DNA from: Echiichthys vipera
Lineage: Eukaryota; Chordata; Actinopteri; Perciformes; Trachinidae
Reading direction: 5' to 3'
DNA: 64,000 bases
Assembly (NCBI GenBank): GCA_963691815.1
Contig: OY829659.1
Span: forward strand, 11,946,533 to 12,010,532
Part shown: positions 44,333-64,000 of the stretch, piece after piece
Layout of the letters: each line of letters begins with the position of its first letter
How positions within the stretch are numbered: position 1 is the stretch's first letter
The notes under the pieces: generated by a model
Told to the model about the DNA's origin: nothing
Database searches by the model: none
What the model saw: only the letters and a program-made list of their open reading frames with translations
Program-made: the position numbers and the translations under genes

Positions 44333-45419
44333 ATTTGGCACATTGATGATGGATTATGGTTTACTAGTTTATCATTTAATATATTAAATGCAAATCAATC
44401 CTAACCTCCATACTTTCAGGCCCACAATGATGCAGAAATCATGTTATTAGTGATTTCGTAGTTACTGCACTTAGGCTTTGTAGGGCAGTATGGGCACCAG
44501 GCGATATGACGTCACTGCGGGATGCTAACAGCTACAGGTAACGTCACCGCTACTATGCTACTGATAACTTAATGCTTTTAAAACTGCCGTTACGACATTT
44601 CTGTCATGGTTATGGTGAACATTATTGCTAGCTGTTTTATATCAGATTGTAATGGTCTGTGCCTCATGCAGCATCAACGTTAGCTAAGTCAACATTAGCC
44701 CGGGTTTGACGCCGACGTTAACCTCACCTCTGGGCGGCCTCTCGGAGTTTCTGACGGGGCTAAACACGCAGTATCCTGCGAAAGGCTGTTGCTGACAGTC
44801 CAACGATCAGTCTTTTGGCAAAAAACAAATACTAGAGGCTCCATGGTAACATTTTAACGCTAAAACACTCGTTCAGCCTAATTAAGTTATCCGCTTTCTA
44901 ACGTTACATATATGCTAAGTGTTCCTGTCTTGTTAACTAGCGCTTAGCAACGTCCGTTACGTTGGCAACGTCAAGTGTAAGACATTCCAACGAATCCAGC
45001 ACACAGGTGGGCGATCGTTGTCAAGGTGATTTGACACTAAATAAATGTGAATTGAAAACAGTGAGTTGCAGGAATGCACTAACGATATTTGTTTTGTTTT
45101 TCTTGTGTAGCATAAAGTGACTTCATCTGCATTTTGTGTAGTTAAGCTACACACGTTGGTCCAAACATCTTCCAGAGGTGCTCAGCTGAGGTCTGGTGAG
45201 TTTAAGGCTGTAGTTTTTTATTATATTCACACCTTGTTCATATTCACCAAACCATACAGTGAGCCCTGGTGCAAAGGAGCATCTGCATTTGATATATCAA
45301 ATGCATGATAACATGATTTCTGCATAATTTTGGGCCTGAATGAATGGAGGTTAGGATTGATTTGCATTAAATATATTAAATGGTAAACTAGTAAACCATA
45401 ATCCATCATCAATGTGCAA
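44333..45419. repeat. Inverted pair of about 120-bp arms
   Basis: The sequence at 44333-44452 (GGCACATTGATGATGGATTA, TAATATATTAAATGCAAATC, CTAACCTCCAT, AGAAATCATGTTAT) is repeated as its reverse complement at 45302-45419 with about 90 percent identity by eye. The roughly 850-bp space between includes the CpG-richer segment. Outside or inside the arms, TTTCRTAGTTACTGC and GGCA/GACAGYATRG.. motifs occur in direct orientation at about 44454 and 45468, so this is not a simple terminal-inverted-repeat element. Confidence 0.7.
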
Positions 45420-45569
45420 CATTTGCTGGGACTGAACCAATTTTAAAGCCATTTTTTGGATACATTTTTTCATAGTTACTGCCTCGTGGGACAGCATAGC
45501 TGGTACCACCTTTTTTTCTCTTTATTTATTTATTTATTTTTATATTTATTTATATCAGTAAACATACCA

Positions 45570-45572
<3 letters not shown>

Positions 45573-45620
<48 letters not shown>
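45573..45620. repeat. (TA)n microsatellite
   Basis: About 24 TA units, followed by a mixed TATG/TGTG run to about 45640. Confidence 0.95.
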
Positions 45621-45626
<6 letters not shown>

Positions 45627-45684
45627 GTGTGTGTATATAGGGCAACATAGGGATGACCTTACCCCCGGTCGCATAAGCCTATTT

Positions 45685-45755
45685 TGTTAGGGTTAGGGGT
45701 TACGGTTAGGGTCAGCATTACGACCAGGGTTAGGGGGTAGGGTTAGGTTCTACAT
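45685..45755. repeat. Telomere-like TTAGGG degenerate repeats
   Basis: Several (G)GTTAGGG and TTAGGGTTAGG-like units are separated by variants such as TTACGGTTAGGG and GGGGGTAGGG. They sit inside a larger dispersed repeat (45640-45890). They are too few and too irregular for a telomere. Confidence 0.65.
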
Positions 45756-46099
45756 AGGCTAATTTGCTGGGGAATTTGGCACTGATTGTGGAAAAAAATA
45801 ACAGACCGGGGAACATAGGACCCTTTTTTGTGACAAGCATACATAGGACCGGGGGAACATGGGACACAGGGAACATACCGTAGGTATGCTTCCATATATA
45901 GCTACTCTTTTATCATGGTTTTCCTTTAATCTGTTACGTCTGTATATGAAATATCATAATGTCAAAAATTCGGTGGTGGTGACTTCAGAAACGCAAATTG
46001 TTATTCACGATCCATGTTAAATTTAGAAAAAAGGCGATTTAATAATACATTTTTACCGAGGGGATTAATGCTAAAATGTGATTTAGCTGTAGTCACATG

Positions 46100-46628
46100 G
46101 ATTTATATTTCCCTTTATTTTATTTTCACAGCTCAGATGTGGTCTGAAACATTTCACGAGAAAATACATTAGGCATTCTGATAAATACTTGACCCATGCA
46201 GTGTAGCTTAGTATAAAGTATAAAGTGCCATTTGTTTCACAGCTTCTGGACAAAGTGAACACTGGAGCCAAACCGATAAATTGGCTGGTGAATTTTTAGC
46301 TGGCCGCGGCTATTGATATCATAATAATTTTGGCTGATGAGTAAAGCGAAATTGTAGCACAGAAATGCCAAAGATACTGTATGTTTGAGGTAAGAAACAG
46401 TGTGGCTGTTATGTAGTCTGTCCACCAGAGAGCACTAACAAACTTTGTGAAATTTAAGGAATCCTCATTCAAACGTCTCTGCAGGTTCTCCATAGAAGTC
46501 CTCCACATTCAGCTTTATGAGTCTTTCACTTCCTCCCAGTTGTTTGAAATCGCACAAATGTGACATCTTTGTCACATTGTTATCCCTCGAAACGGTGCTT
46601 TGTAAATGTGCCCTGCCGTGACAAGCAG
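46100..46628 (-). other. limk1: limk1 3' untranslated region
   Basis: The minus-strand sequence after the limk1 stop contains overlapping AATAAA-type signals around 46114-46124 (TTTATT on +), which give a 3' UTR of roughly 0.5 kb. No coding sequence is seen. Confidence 0.5.
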
Positions 46629-56506
<9,878 letters not shown>

Positions 56507-57715
56507 TCTGCCCTGTCTGTTCACTGATAGGCAACTGTCTCTCAGCAACAATCCACCCAGTTAAGAAAGGAGTTTTTTAGCAGCATGTGGTTATAAGCGG
56601 ATCCTACATGTATTCTGCTGTGACGGTTGCAGGCGTTGTCTTTTTTTTGTTTCTCACTCTCTCTGGGCGCTCAGAGGCTTCCTGTGCATATGAGCTGCCT
56701 CTCTAATGTGCAGAGTAGCTGTGTGAGAAAAAACTGACCTACTGACACCAGCTGTCCAGTCTCCCTCTGCTGGCTGTGGAGAAACAGACATATCCCAGTA
56801 TAGAAGTTCTGCTCCACCGTCCCTCTCCTGTTACTTCTAGTACGTAGACCTCTGCGAGATACAGTTACACTCGTTTGCAAAGTCCACAGACCGTTGCGGG
56901 TACATGGGTATTTAAATGGGAGTCAAAGTAAGTGTGTTTTTCCCAGATGTGGTGTCAGCGAGCGTTTTGAAATGAGCTCTTTTCCCATCAGCGCAGACAT
57001 AATCTCATTATGAATGCTCCAATTACTGCACTGTCCCGATCCTACAGTAAGGCTCTATTCATCACATACAGCAAACAAAGAGGTTCTGAGTTCAGTCAAA
57101 GCTCAAGAATGAGGAACAGCTCTAAACTGGGGAAAGAAGAACATTGCTACTATTCAGTATGAAGTTTAGATGCATGTCCGCACATTGCACAGGACAAGTC
57201 CTGCAAACTGAAAAACACAGAAAGGTGTGTGTTTGTGTGTGATAAGTAATTTGTCTGCTGTAAAAGACTTGTATAATACTGCATGTGTGTTTCTGTCACA
57301 GTGAAGATCAGTTGTGTTCTTTGTCCGCGTTCCCAGTTATATTTGTCAATGCTCATTGCTTTTAGCAGTTTCTGGTGGAGTCATTGTTTGTACCTCTGCT
57401 GAAGGCTACATACTGACCATTGTTGTGAACTCAGTATGCTGTAGTGTGTGCTGTTGCTGAGTTTCCTCACCATAAAGACAGCACTTGCCTGCTGCTTTAA
57501 CTTTTTTAGTCTGCCCAAGTTTTAGTTTGTTGTTTCCTTTTTTCTGTTAATGGTCGGACTTGTGGTTATCACATTAACATGTTAAAACCAACAACTGCCT
57601 CTTAATGTGCAGCTTCCTCTTTTTACCTCCTGACTGTTTCACATTGTGTGCATGCGCAACACTGTCAGTTTTTCTAGATGCTTTAAAATAACAATAGCCT
57701 GAAACAACTGTCATT
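56507..57715. other. limk1-elastin interval, limk1 5' leader, no other gene seen
   Basis: About 1.2 kb between the proposed limk1 start and the elastin poly(A) region. In the limk1 reading frame an upstream stop (TAA, 56561-56563 on minus) precedes the ATG by 19 codons, so the sequence beyond is leader or promoter. The minus-strand open frame at 57150-57356 with a CAMCG motif ends in a stop, has no splice donor and is not a LIM half-domain. No CpG island is evident. Confidence 0.45.
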
Positions 57716-57717
57716 GG

Positions 57718-59255
57718 TCATTTCTTTATTTCAGAGAGCATTGTCTGAAAGTGTGAAAAAGTGCATCATTTTCTTCATAGGTCGCATAAAGAACACAGAT
57801 GTTAAAAACACGTGTTGAGCTACATGATAGAGACACAAACACCAGCTCAGATGCAAGATGAGATTCAATTACACTTTTTATCCAAATGACATCACAGGCT
57901 ACATTGTGATTTAGCACAATGTAGAAAACTAAGCACTTATATTAATCATAGTACTACACAAGTTTAAAAACTATTGAACACACACATACGCACACACAAA
58001 ATAACTCAAATATTTAATACTGTATTAATGCACTTGAATTTGTAAAATGAGAGAGCACTCTGCTTTTTCTGCTTTTTGTCAGCATAATTTAAAAATACTA
58101 GCAAAGGTGAACAATATCCCAACAGTGTTAAAGGAGGTACATCAAAGAAGAAAAACACAGTAATCAACGCTCCTCAGATGCCATTTAAATGCACTATTAT
58201 GTATTCTTATCATATCACCTCACATTTAGTTTGAATGCTTACTTCAACAGCAAAGCCTTTCATAATATCACAACAAATACATCTGTGTAATAAAGAAAAA
58301 CTATGCAAATTAACCAAAAGCTTACACTAATACCAATCAGTGTTATGTGGCTATAAAACGGTCTCAGGAGTGTTAACAGCTGAGGACCTTTTAACCTAAG
58401 CACAATTAAAATGAACACAGACTGCTTTTCAGGGATCAGATAATGACCAGCCAAAACACCACACTGCAACCCCCCCCCCCCAAAAAAAAACCCACTTAGT
58501 CCCTTTTGTTCACAGTTCCTCCAAAAATAGCAGCTGTCTGTGTCTTTGTCTGTACAGATTGTCCAAGTGTTTTCTCTTTGATGTAAAAGCTAAAAACAGT
58601 GAATTAATAAAACGAACATTATACTTTTGCAGTCCCAAGGAAAACCCAGTCTAACTTGCTAAAAGTCTCGCCTTGGAGGTTAGTTTTATTTTCAACATTG
58701 TGTCAGCATGCAGACAGGTCTGAAGGAGCTGCCCTGAGTGTGTCCTTGGTATCAATCTTCACCCAGAGGATTCATAAAGATACTTGCACAGGAACACAGA
58801 TGATGGTCAACAACATTAAACAAAAACTGTATTATAGTACAGCTTGGCCTCGCCATTTGAGAAGAAATCCCTTTATTTCAGTGGTTCTCAGCCTGGTAGT
58901 TTGGATCCCCAGATAATCAAAAGGTGATTCAGGCTATAATAACAAATGTGTCCCCGTACAGACTTGTGCTTTTTGTTGTGTTATGGTGAACATTAAAAAC
59001 AACCCACAACACGACAAAGAGAAACTGCCCGAATCTGCACAGCGGCCTGAAACAGAGGCATCATGAGCCTAACAGGCTGAGAACCATCGCTCTTCTTGGA
59101 AAGAGACCCCTGTATACAATCTAAGCAATTGAAAAGTGTAACATGTGGAATGTGTCGAAGCTTTAGCCTCTTTGGCAGGTAAGACATTTACAATCTAGGA
59201 TCATGCAATAGCACCACTGTTGTTTGAATGAGGTCACTTCCTGTCTATTGGTCTC
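57718..59255 (-). other. eln: Elastin 3' untranslated region
   Basis: The long non-coding 3' end after the elastin stop is AT-rich. A minus-strand AATAAA signal lies at about 57725-57730 (TTTATT on +). It includes a C/A homopolymer junction near 58468-58492 and a short inverted-repeat element at 58879-59100. Confidence 0.5.
58879..59100. mobile_element. hAT-like miniature element, degenerate
   Basis: Starts CAGTGGTTCTCAGCCTG and ends CAGGCTGAGAACCATCG, imperfect inverted termini of the same CAGTGGTTCTC class as the element at 24806. Flanking 8-mers (CTTTATTT and CTCTTCTT) match only partly, so the duplication is eroded or the boundary differs. It lies in the elastin 3' UTR. Confidence 0.65.
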
Positions 59256-62200
59256 TCACTTCCTCCTTCGGCCACAGTATTTACCCTGACAGCCAGCACC
59301 TGTGTACCAGAACAGAGAAAATTATAGTGAGAATTACATCCCAGTCGTGACATGGTCTCAGTTAGAATGGTGTGTGTTTAATTTACCACAGCCATATGGT
59401 TCCTCTATTTGAAGCTGTTAGACTATGAGGCAATTCTTAAACATACCAGTTCTCTTGAAACTATGTTTGGTAAATCACAATAGAAGCTGCTGCAATCTTT
59501 TTTATCAAGAACTTTAGTGCAAAATGAACACAATGTGCAAAGATCAGAATGTAAAGCGTCGACCAAATGACCTAAATATTGCTGTAATAAAGTTCGGCTG
59601 TTGTTTTTTTGACATTGGGGTTGAAATAATATAGAAAAAATATATGTGATAGAGATTTTTTAATATCATTTTGACAATATTTATCTTTCTTATATCACCT
59701 TCAATATGGAAGAAAGACTTTATCTCATTATTTAACATCTGCTTACGTATGTGAAATCATGTGTAATGTAATCCAGTTGATATTGAGCGCATTGAATTGC
59801 GTGTTTATGTCAAGTTTGATTATAAAACTGCAATTCTCAAATGATGTTAATGTGCTTGTTTTTGTCAATTTAGACAATGTAATTGTGTTTCACAAAATAT
59901 CAATATGATCTTTTCACAATAATGATTCCATATAAAGAAGATTCATTATATTGAATTATCACCCGGTCCTAGAGTGCTTTGTACTGATTTACTGTAAGCA
60001 ATGATATTTTTTCTTACCTCTGTAGCCTCCAGCTCCCAGTAAGGCCTGCATGGCTGCATATTTGGCGGCCTTCTGTGCCTTGGCTAAAAGACATGAAGCA
60101 AAAAATAATGTTATTCTGCAGATATATACAAGCTCTCTACAATAATGTACACCTCTGAAGACTATTAAAGCATAAAATCCCCCCCCAAAAAATTCAAATG
60201 ATTGCTTTTTTATTTTATTCATTTTGTTAACAATATAAGCACAAGACACCAGCAATTCAGATAGTTTTCTCTTTTGTAAAAAAACCCTCTAAACTAACTT
60301 CACAAACATACTTTAATAAACAAGGAAAGAATGTGCGATTGTCTTCATCTGGATCAGGATGTGTCAGGATGTGCCATGTAGATGTGCTGTGTGTGTTAGT
60401 GCTGGACATATGTGTGTTAAGAGACTGCAGGTAATTAGAGCATGCTTATCCCAGAGGACACAGTGAGGTTTTCTTACATTTTTGACCACCCCCCGTATAT
60501 CCTAGAGAACAATAAGAGGAAAGAAAGTCATAATGAACAATTGATAATCTTTACAATGGTCTCATTTGTTATCTTAGCGATGACATACAGCACATGAGAA
60601 TATGCCAAAACAAATATTCAAAGGCAAGGCCGGACACTGAGGATAAAACATTTTCTGTTTCTTACTTTGTGTGTGTTTTGGATATCTACAAGTTTTAACA
60701 ATAATTACCACTTATAATATTTACAAAGAGAGAGAAAGAGTTTAAATGTGATCATTTAAGACTTCTGTGTAATGTGCTTCTGTTCTACCTGGATAGTTTC
60801 CTCCAGCCACCCCACCGTAGCCGGGGCCAACACCCCCTGCTGGAACAATGGACACATTACAGCCTGCATCACACATCTCTGAACAGACTGGTATTTACTC
60901 TGCAGTGGTGTGTAAATGCATTTGTTTTCAAATCTTAAAATGTCAAATAGTCATGTTCTCTATTGTATCAGTGCTCCTTTTAACTTACCTGGTAAGCCGG
61001 TCGCACCTCCTCCTGCTGCTGCCTGACCTGCTCCTCCTGTTGCACTGCCTGGACAGACAAGTGATTATTAATGTGCAGGAATTAGCAAAACACTTGAAAG
61101 CAGAAGATAACCAACATGCTACTTTTAAGGCTTTATAGTCTAGATGTTTTGATGACGTTCACAGACTTGACACACCCTAAAACCTTTCACAAAGACACCA
61201 TCTAACACATTGGAGAAGAATATGAAGTTGTTTGTATATAGTTTGTGCCCTGCCACACTAAAGTTATTGTTTTTTAGTCAATATATTCCATTATGTACAA
61301 GACACTCACCTGAGCCTCCAATTATACCTCCTGTCCCTCCACCAGGAATCCCTAGGAAAACAAAGCAATGCATAAATACACTTGGAGTGAAGATGGAGAC
61401 AGAAAAGGTTTACAGAACAGTTTAAGCATGCAGATATTTTATCATATAAACTTGTTGATGTCGCAATAGGAGATTTTGATATCACGATTACTGGTTTTCG
61501 GGATTATTAATCAGTGAATTTTTTATTCTACTCTATGGAAGGAAAAAGACACAAGAGCCTTCTTTTGGTCTTGCACATAAAACATGCCAGCCTACTGAAA
61601 ATAGAGGGATCCACACATATTCTCAGAACTGGAGTTACACCCAGGTAACTACATTTCCCTGTAACATTCAGAAAGTAAACAATAAGTTATTAAACTCTGA
61701 CATTTTGTAAATCGGTTTATCATCCCTAGTCACAATTGTTTTCTTCACCGATTTGTATAGTTACTATCCAGTGACAATACAAACTTGAAATATAAATGAA
61801 ATATTTATATGCATCAATAGAAAATGTTACCTGGTCCAAAGCCAGTTCCACCCAACGATGAGCCGTAACTTGATTTAGGAGGCTTCCTGTTTCCAAGTGC
61901 TTGGCCACCAGGTCCATATCCACCCGCACCACCAGGTCTAAAACCTCCTGGTCCAAAGCCACCAGTTCCAGCACCTCCTGGTCCAAAGCCACCAGTTCCA
62001 GCACCTCCTGGTCCAAAGCCACCAGTCCCAGCGCCTCCAGGACCAAAGCCACCAGTTCCAGCGCCTCCAGGACCAAAGCCACCAGTTCCAGTGCCTCCAG
62101 GACCAAAGCCACCAGTTCCAGCGCCTCCAGGACCAAAGCCACCAGTTCCAGCACCTCCAGGACCAAAGCCACCAGTTCCAGCGCCTCCAGGACCAAAGCC

Positions 62201-64000
62201 ACCAGTTCCAGCGCCTCCAGGACCAAAGCCACCAGTTCCAGCACCTCCAGGACCAAAGCCACCAGTTCCCGCACCTCCAGGCCCATAACCAGTTCCAGTT
62301 GGACCATATCCTCCTGGACCATAGCTACCAGGACCACCCCCTGTACGTCCTCCTAATCCTCCGGCTGGGAAACAGATTTAAATATATAAGCACAACTATT
62401 CTGAATACATGTATACAACGATATAGTACCATCCCTTATCCAACTGATAACCTAGACCTCACCTGATCCATACCCAGCTCCTCCATAACCTGGAAAAACA
62501 ATGTGCTCATTACTTTTCTTCTAAAAACAATAGTATAAAATAGATGTCTCCATCAGTCCACCTGCCTCATAGTTTCACTTATATGATCGCTCCTTACCAG
62601 ATTTAGAAGGTTTTCTTTTTCCTAATCCTTGGCCTCCTGGTCTGAAACCACCTGTTCCTGTGCCAGCACCACCTGGTCCGAAGCCTCCTGTTCCTGTGCC
62701 AGCACCGCCTGGTCCGAAGCCTCCTGTTCCTGCGCCAGCACCACCAGGTCCGAAGCCTCCTGTGCCTGTGCCAGCACCACCTGGTCCAAAGCCTCCTGTT
62801 CCTGTACCTGCACCACCAGGTCCAAAGCCTCCCGTTCCTGTGCCAGCACCACCAGGTCCAAAGCCTCCTGTTCCTGTGCCAGCACCGCCTGGTCCGAAGC
62901 CTCCTGTTCCTGTGCCAGCACCGCCAGGTCTGAAGCCTCCTGTTCCTGTGCCAGCACCGCCAGGTCTGAAGCCTCCTGTGCCTGTGCCAGCACCACCTTG
63001 TCCAAAGCCTCCTGTTCCTGTGCCAGCACCACCTGGTCCGAAGCCTCCTGTTCCTGTTCCTGTACCAGCACCCCCCGGTCCAAAGCCTCCTGTGCCAGAC
63101 CCACCTGGAACAACACCCCCAGGTCCAAAACCACCAGGCCCATATCTGCCAGGTCCAGTACCTGTTCCACCAGGTCCAACCCCAGCACCTAGAAAACAGG
63201 CATAGGTTTTTAACTTAACTTAAGTTAGTTATTTTGTTTGTTTGTTTTCTTAATACTTCTGCACCTGCTTCAGAACAGAAAGGTTCTGGTGGTTCTTAAT
63301 TTATTTTAAGAACTGCTACAAAGCTAAAGCAAATAACTGCTGTACAAAGACAGAGAAAAACACTGACAATTTTTACATTTTAAAGAAGTTTCTCACCTTG
63401 CCCATAGCCTGCTCCACCTAGTAAGGATGATCCATAGCCTGTCAGGAGTTAACAGCCTGATGAATATATCTAAAAACATTACGGTAATAAATGTTTTTGT
63501 TAGTAATAATACATGAAAATTATACCTGATTTTGGTGGCTTTCTGGTCCCCAGTCCTTGACCTCCAGCTGTATAAACACCAGGAAGGACCCCTGCTCCAC
63601 CAGGCCCATAACTGCCTGGTCCTGTGCCATCACCGCCTGGTCCAAAACCACCTGGCCTGGTTCCAGCACCACCCAGTCCTGTCCCGGCAGTGCTGGGTCC
63701 ATATCCACCTGGTCCAGTGCCACCAGGTCCATAACCGCCAGGACCGACTCCACCTGTTCCAGTCCCGTAGCCACCAGGCCCAACCCCAATACCACCGGCT
63801 CCTGCCCCGTAACCTAAAAACAAATACCGATTCAGTTTCAGTTCACTGTATAGATTTTGCAACCGTACACTGTTTATCTGTCAATTATATCATACGTTTT
63901 GGTGGTTTGCCGGTGCCCAGTCCTGGACCTGTGCCATATCTTGAACCTGGATAACAGGACAGATAAGTCCACCAATATTTTTAATAACATGATATCTATA
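59256..64000 (-). CDS. eln: Elastin (tropoelastin), 3' part; 5' end lies outside the window
   Basis: Minus-strand exons read: 63896-63946, 63526-63813, 63397-63438, 62598-63188, 62463-62489, 61831-62364, 61310-61351, 60989-61048, 60789-60839, 60478-60501, 60018-60083, 59256-59299. The protein is Gly/Pro/Ala/Tyr-rich (GGAGTGGFGPG, GYGPGG). It has KP-type cross-link motifs (TGKPPK, GTRKPPKSG, NRKPPKSSYG), one KA-type cross-link motif (AKAQKAAKYAAMQALLGAGG) and the diagnostic C-terminus GAGCQGKYCGRRRK, with the two cysteines and basic tail of tropoelastin. Lysines are oxidised by lysyl oxidase to cross-link elastic fibres in vessel walls and other matrix. Exons mostly share phase 1/2 borders with split glycine codons, as in elastin genes. 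Two exons are greatly enlarged by tandem repetition (61831-62364 and 62598-63188). Fish carry two elastin genes; which one this is cannot be told here. Confidence 0.93.
59600..59975. repeat. Degenerate dispersed repeat in elastin intron
   Basis: AT-rich sequence with AATATCAATATGATC and an end reading TATCACCCGGTCCTAGAG, a form common in fish interspersed repeats. It lies between the last two elastin exons. Confidence 0.4.
61950..62280 (-). repeat. eln: Elastin 30-bp tandem repeat (about 11 units)
   Basis: Eleven consecutive 30-bp units encode GGAGTGGFGP on the minus strand. Units differ mainly at third codon positions (e.g. CCTCCT or CCTCCA on +), so the amino-acid repeat is almost invariant. 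Confidence 0.9.
62650..63100 (-). repeat. eln: Elastin 36-bp tandem repeat (about 12 units)
   Basis: About twelve units, mostly 36 bp, encode GGAGTGTGGFGP on the minus strand. The unit looks like the 10-residue repeat of the neighbouring exon with an extra GT. One unit carries an additional 6 bp (GTGTGT), and a few have substitutions such as Gly to Arg-type changes in FGPG. Confidence 0.9.

Larger units (their letters stand above)
43700..46090. other. septin4-limk1 interval: promoter-like DNA, inverted duplication and repeats
   Basis: No coding gene is seen. Around 44490-44960 the DNA is more CpG-rich, with a TGACGTCA CRE-like site near 44507 and, on the minus strand, a good donor CCAGAG|GTGAGG near 44728. 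This could be a distal untranslated septin4 exon and promoter. The rest is the inverted duplication (44333-45419), a TA run, TTAGGG-like repeats and a repeat at 45640-45890 with GGGGAACATAGG-type motifs. Confidence 0.4.

Noticed and set aside
45685..45755. A telomere or chromosome end
   Set aside because: Only a few irregular TTAGGG-like units, within a dispersed repeat and between two normal genes.
57150..57356. Minus-strand frame with CAMCG as the missing LIM1 half exon of limk1
   Set aside because: It has one Cys pair only, no WHxxC, no splice donor, and ends in a stop codon.
61950..63100. Regular 30- and 36-bp repeats as a CRISPR array
   Set aside because: Units are contiguous with no unique spacers, encode a Gly-rich protein in frame, and the genome is eukaryotic.
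61901..63205. Long plus-strand open frames of Ser/Thr/Lys- or Pro-rich repeats as separate genes
   Set aside because: They are the antisense of tandem elastin repeats on the minus strand, which have correct splice sites, cross-link motifs and the elastin C-terminus.

Overview
The window is nuclear DNA from a teleost fish, probably a spiny-rayed one. The evidence is long intron-rich vertebrate genes with GT-AG introns, dense GT/CA/TA microsatellites, tRNA-derived SINEs and many short inverted-repeat DNA transposon remnants of kinds common in fish. I see no bacterial, viral or CRISPR content. The species cannot be named from the sequence alone.

Six genes are recognisable. On the + strand, left to right: the last exons of cluh (1-623), pafah1b1/LIS1 (untranslated exons at about 3190-3454 and 7713-7967, coding 7968-14923, 410 aa) and mnt (21824-33802, 597 aa). 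On the - strand, to the right: septin4 (37030-41698, 489 aa), limk1 (46629-56506, 782 aa as modelled) and the 3' part of elastin (59256 to beyond 64000). mnt and septin4 converge, with poly(A) signals under 100 bp apart. Exon lengths of all four complete models sum to whole codons, and junction phases agree throughout.

The layout joins two blocks that are separate in human: CLUH-PAFAH1B1-MNT (17p13.3, lissencephaly/Miller-Dieker region) and ELN-LIMK1 (7q11.23, Williams region), with septin4 (17q in human) between them. The genes do not form one pathway. They cover mitochondrial mRNA handling (cluh), dynein regulation (pafah1b1), Max-network repression (mnt), septin filaments (septin4), actin/cofilin control (limk1) and the extracellular matrix (eln).

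The most unusual points are in limk1. No exon for the first zinc module of LIM1 could be found between its second-half exon and elastin, yet a small upstream ATG exon is phase-compatible with a direct join. A truncated, intron-less FABP-like copy sits exactly against a limk1 splice donor. The protein also has a long polar C-terminal tail. Elsewhere the notable features are two elastin exons built from 30-bp and 36-bp tandem units, two SINEs with target-site duplications, a hAT-type element with a perfect 8-bp duplication, and several foldback structures. I found nothing that amounts to a previously undescribed multi-gene system.
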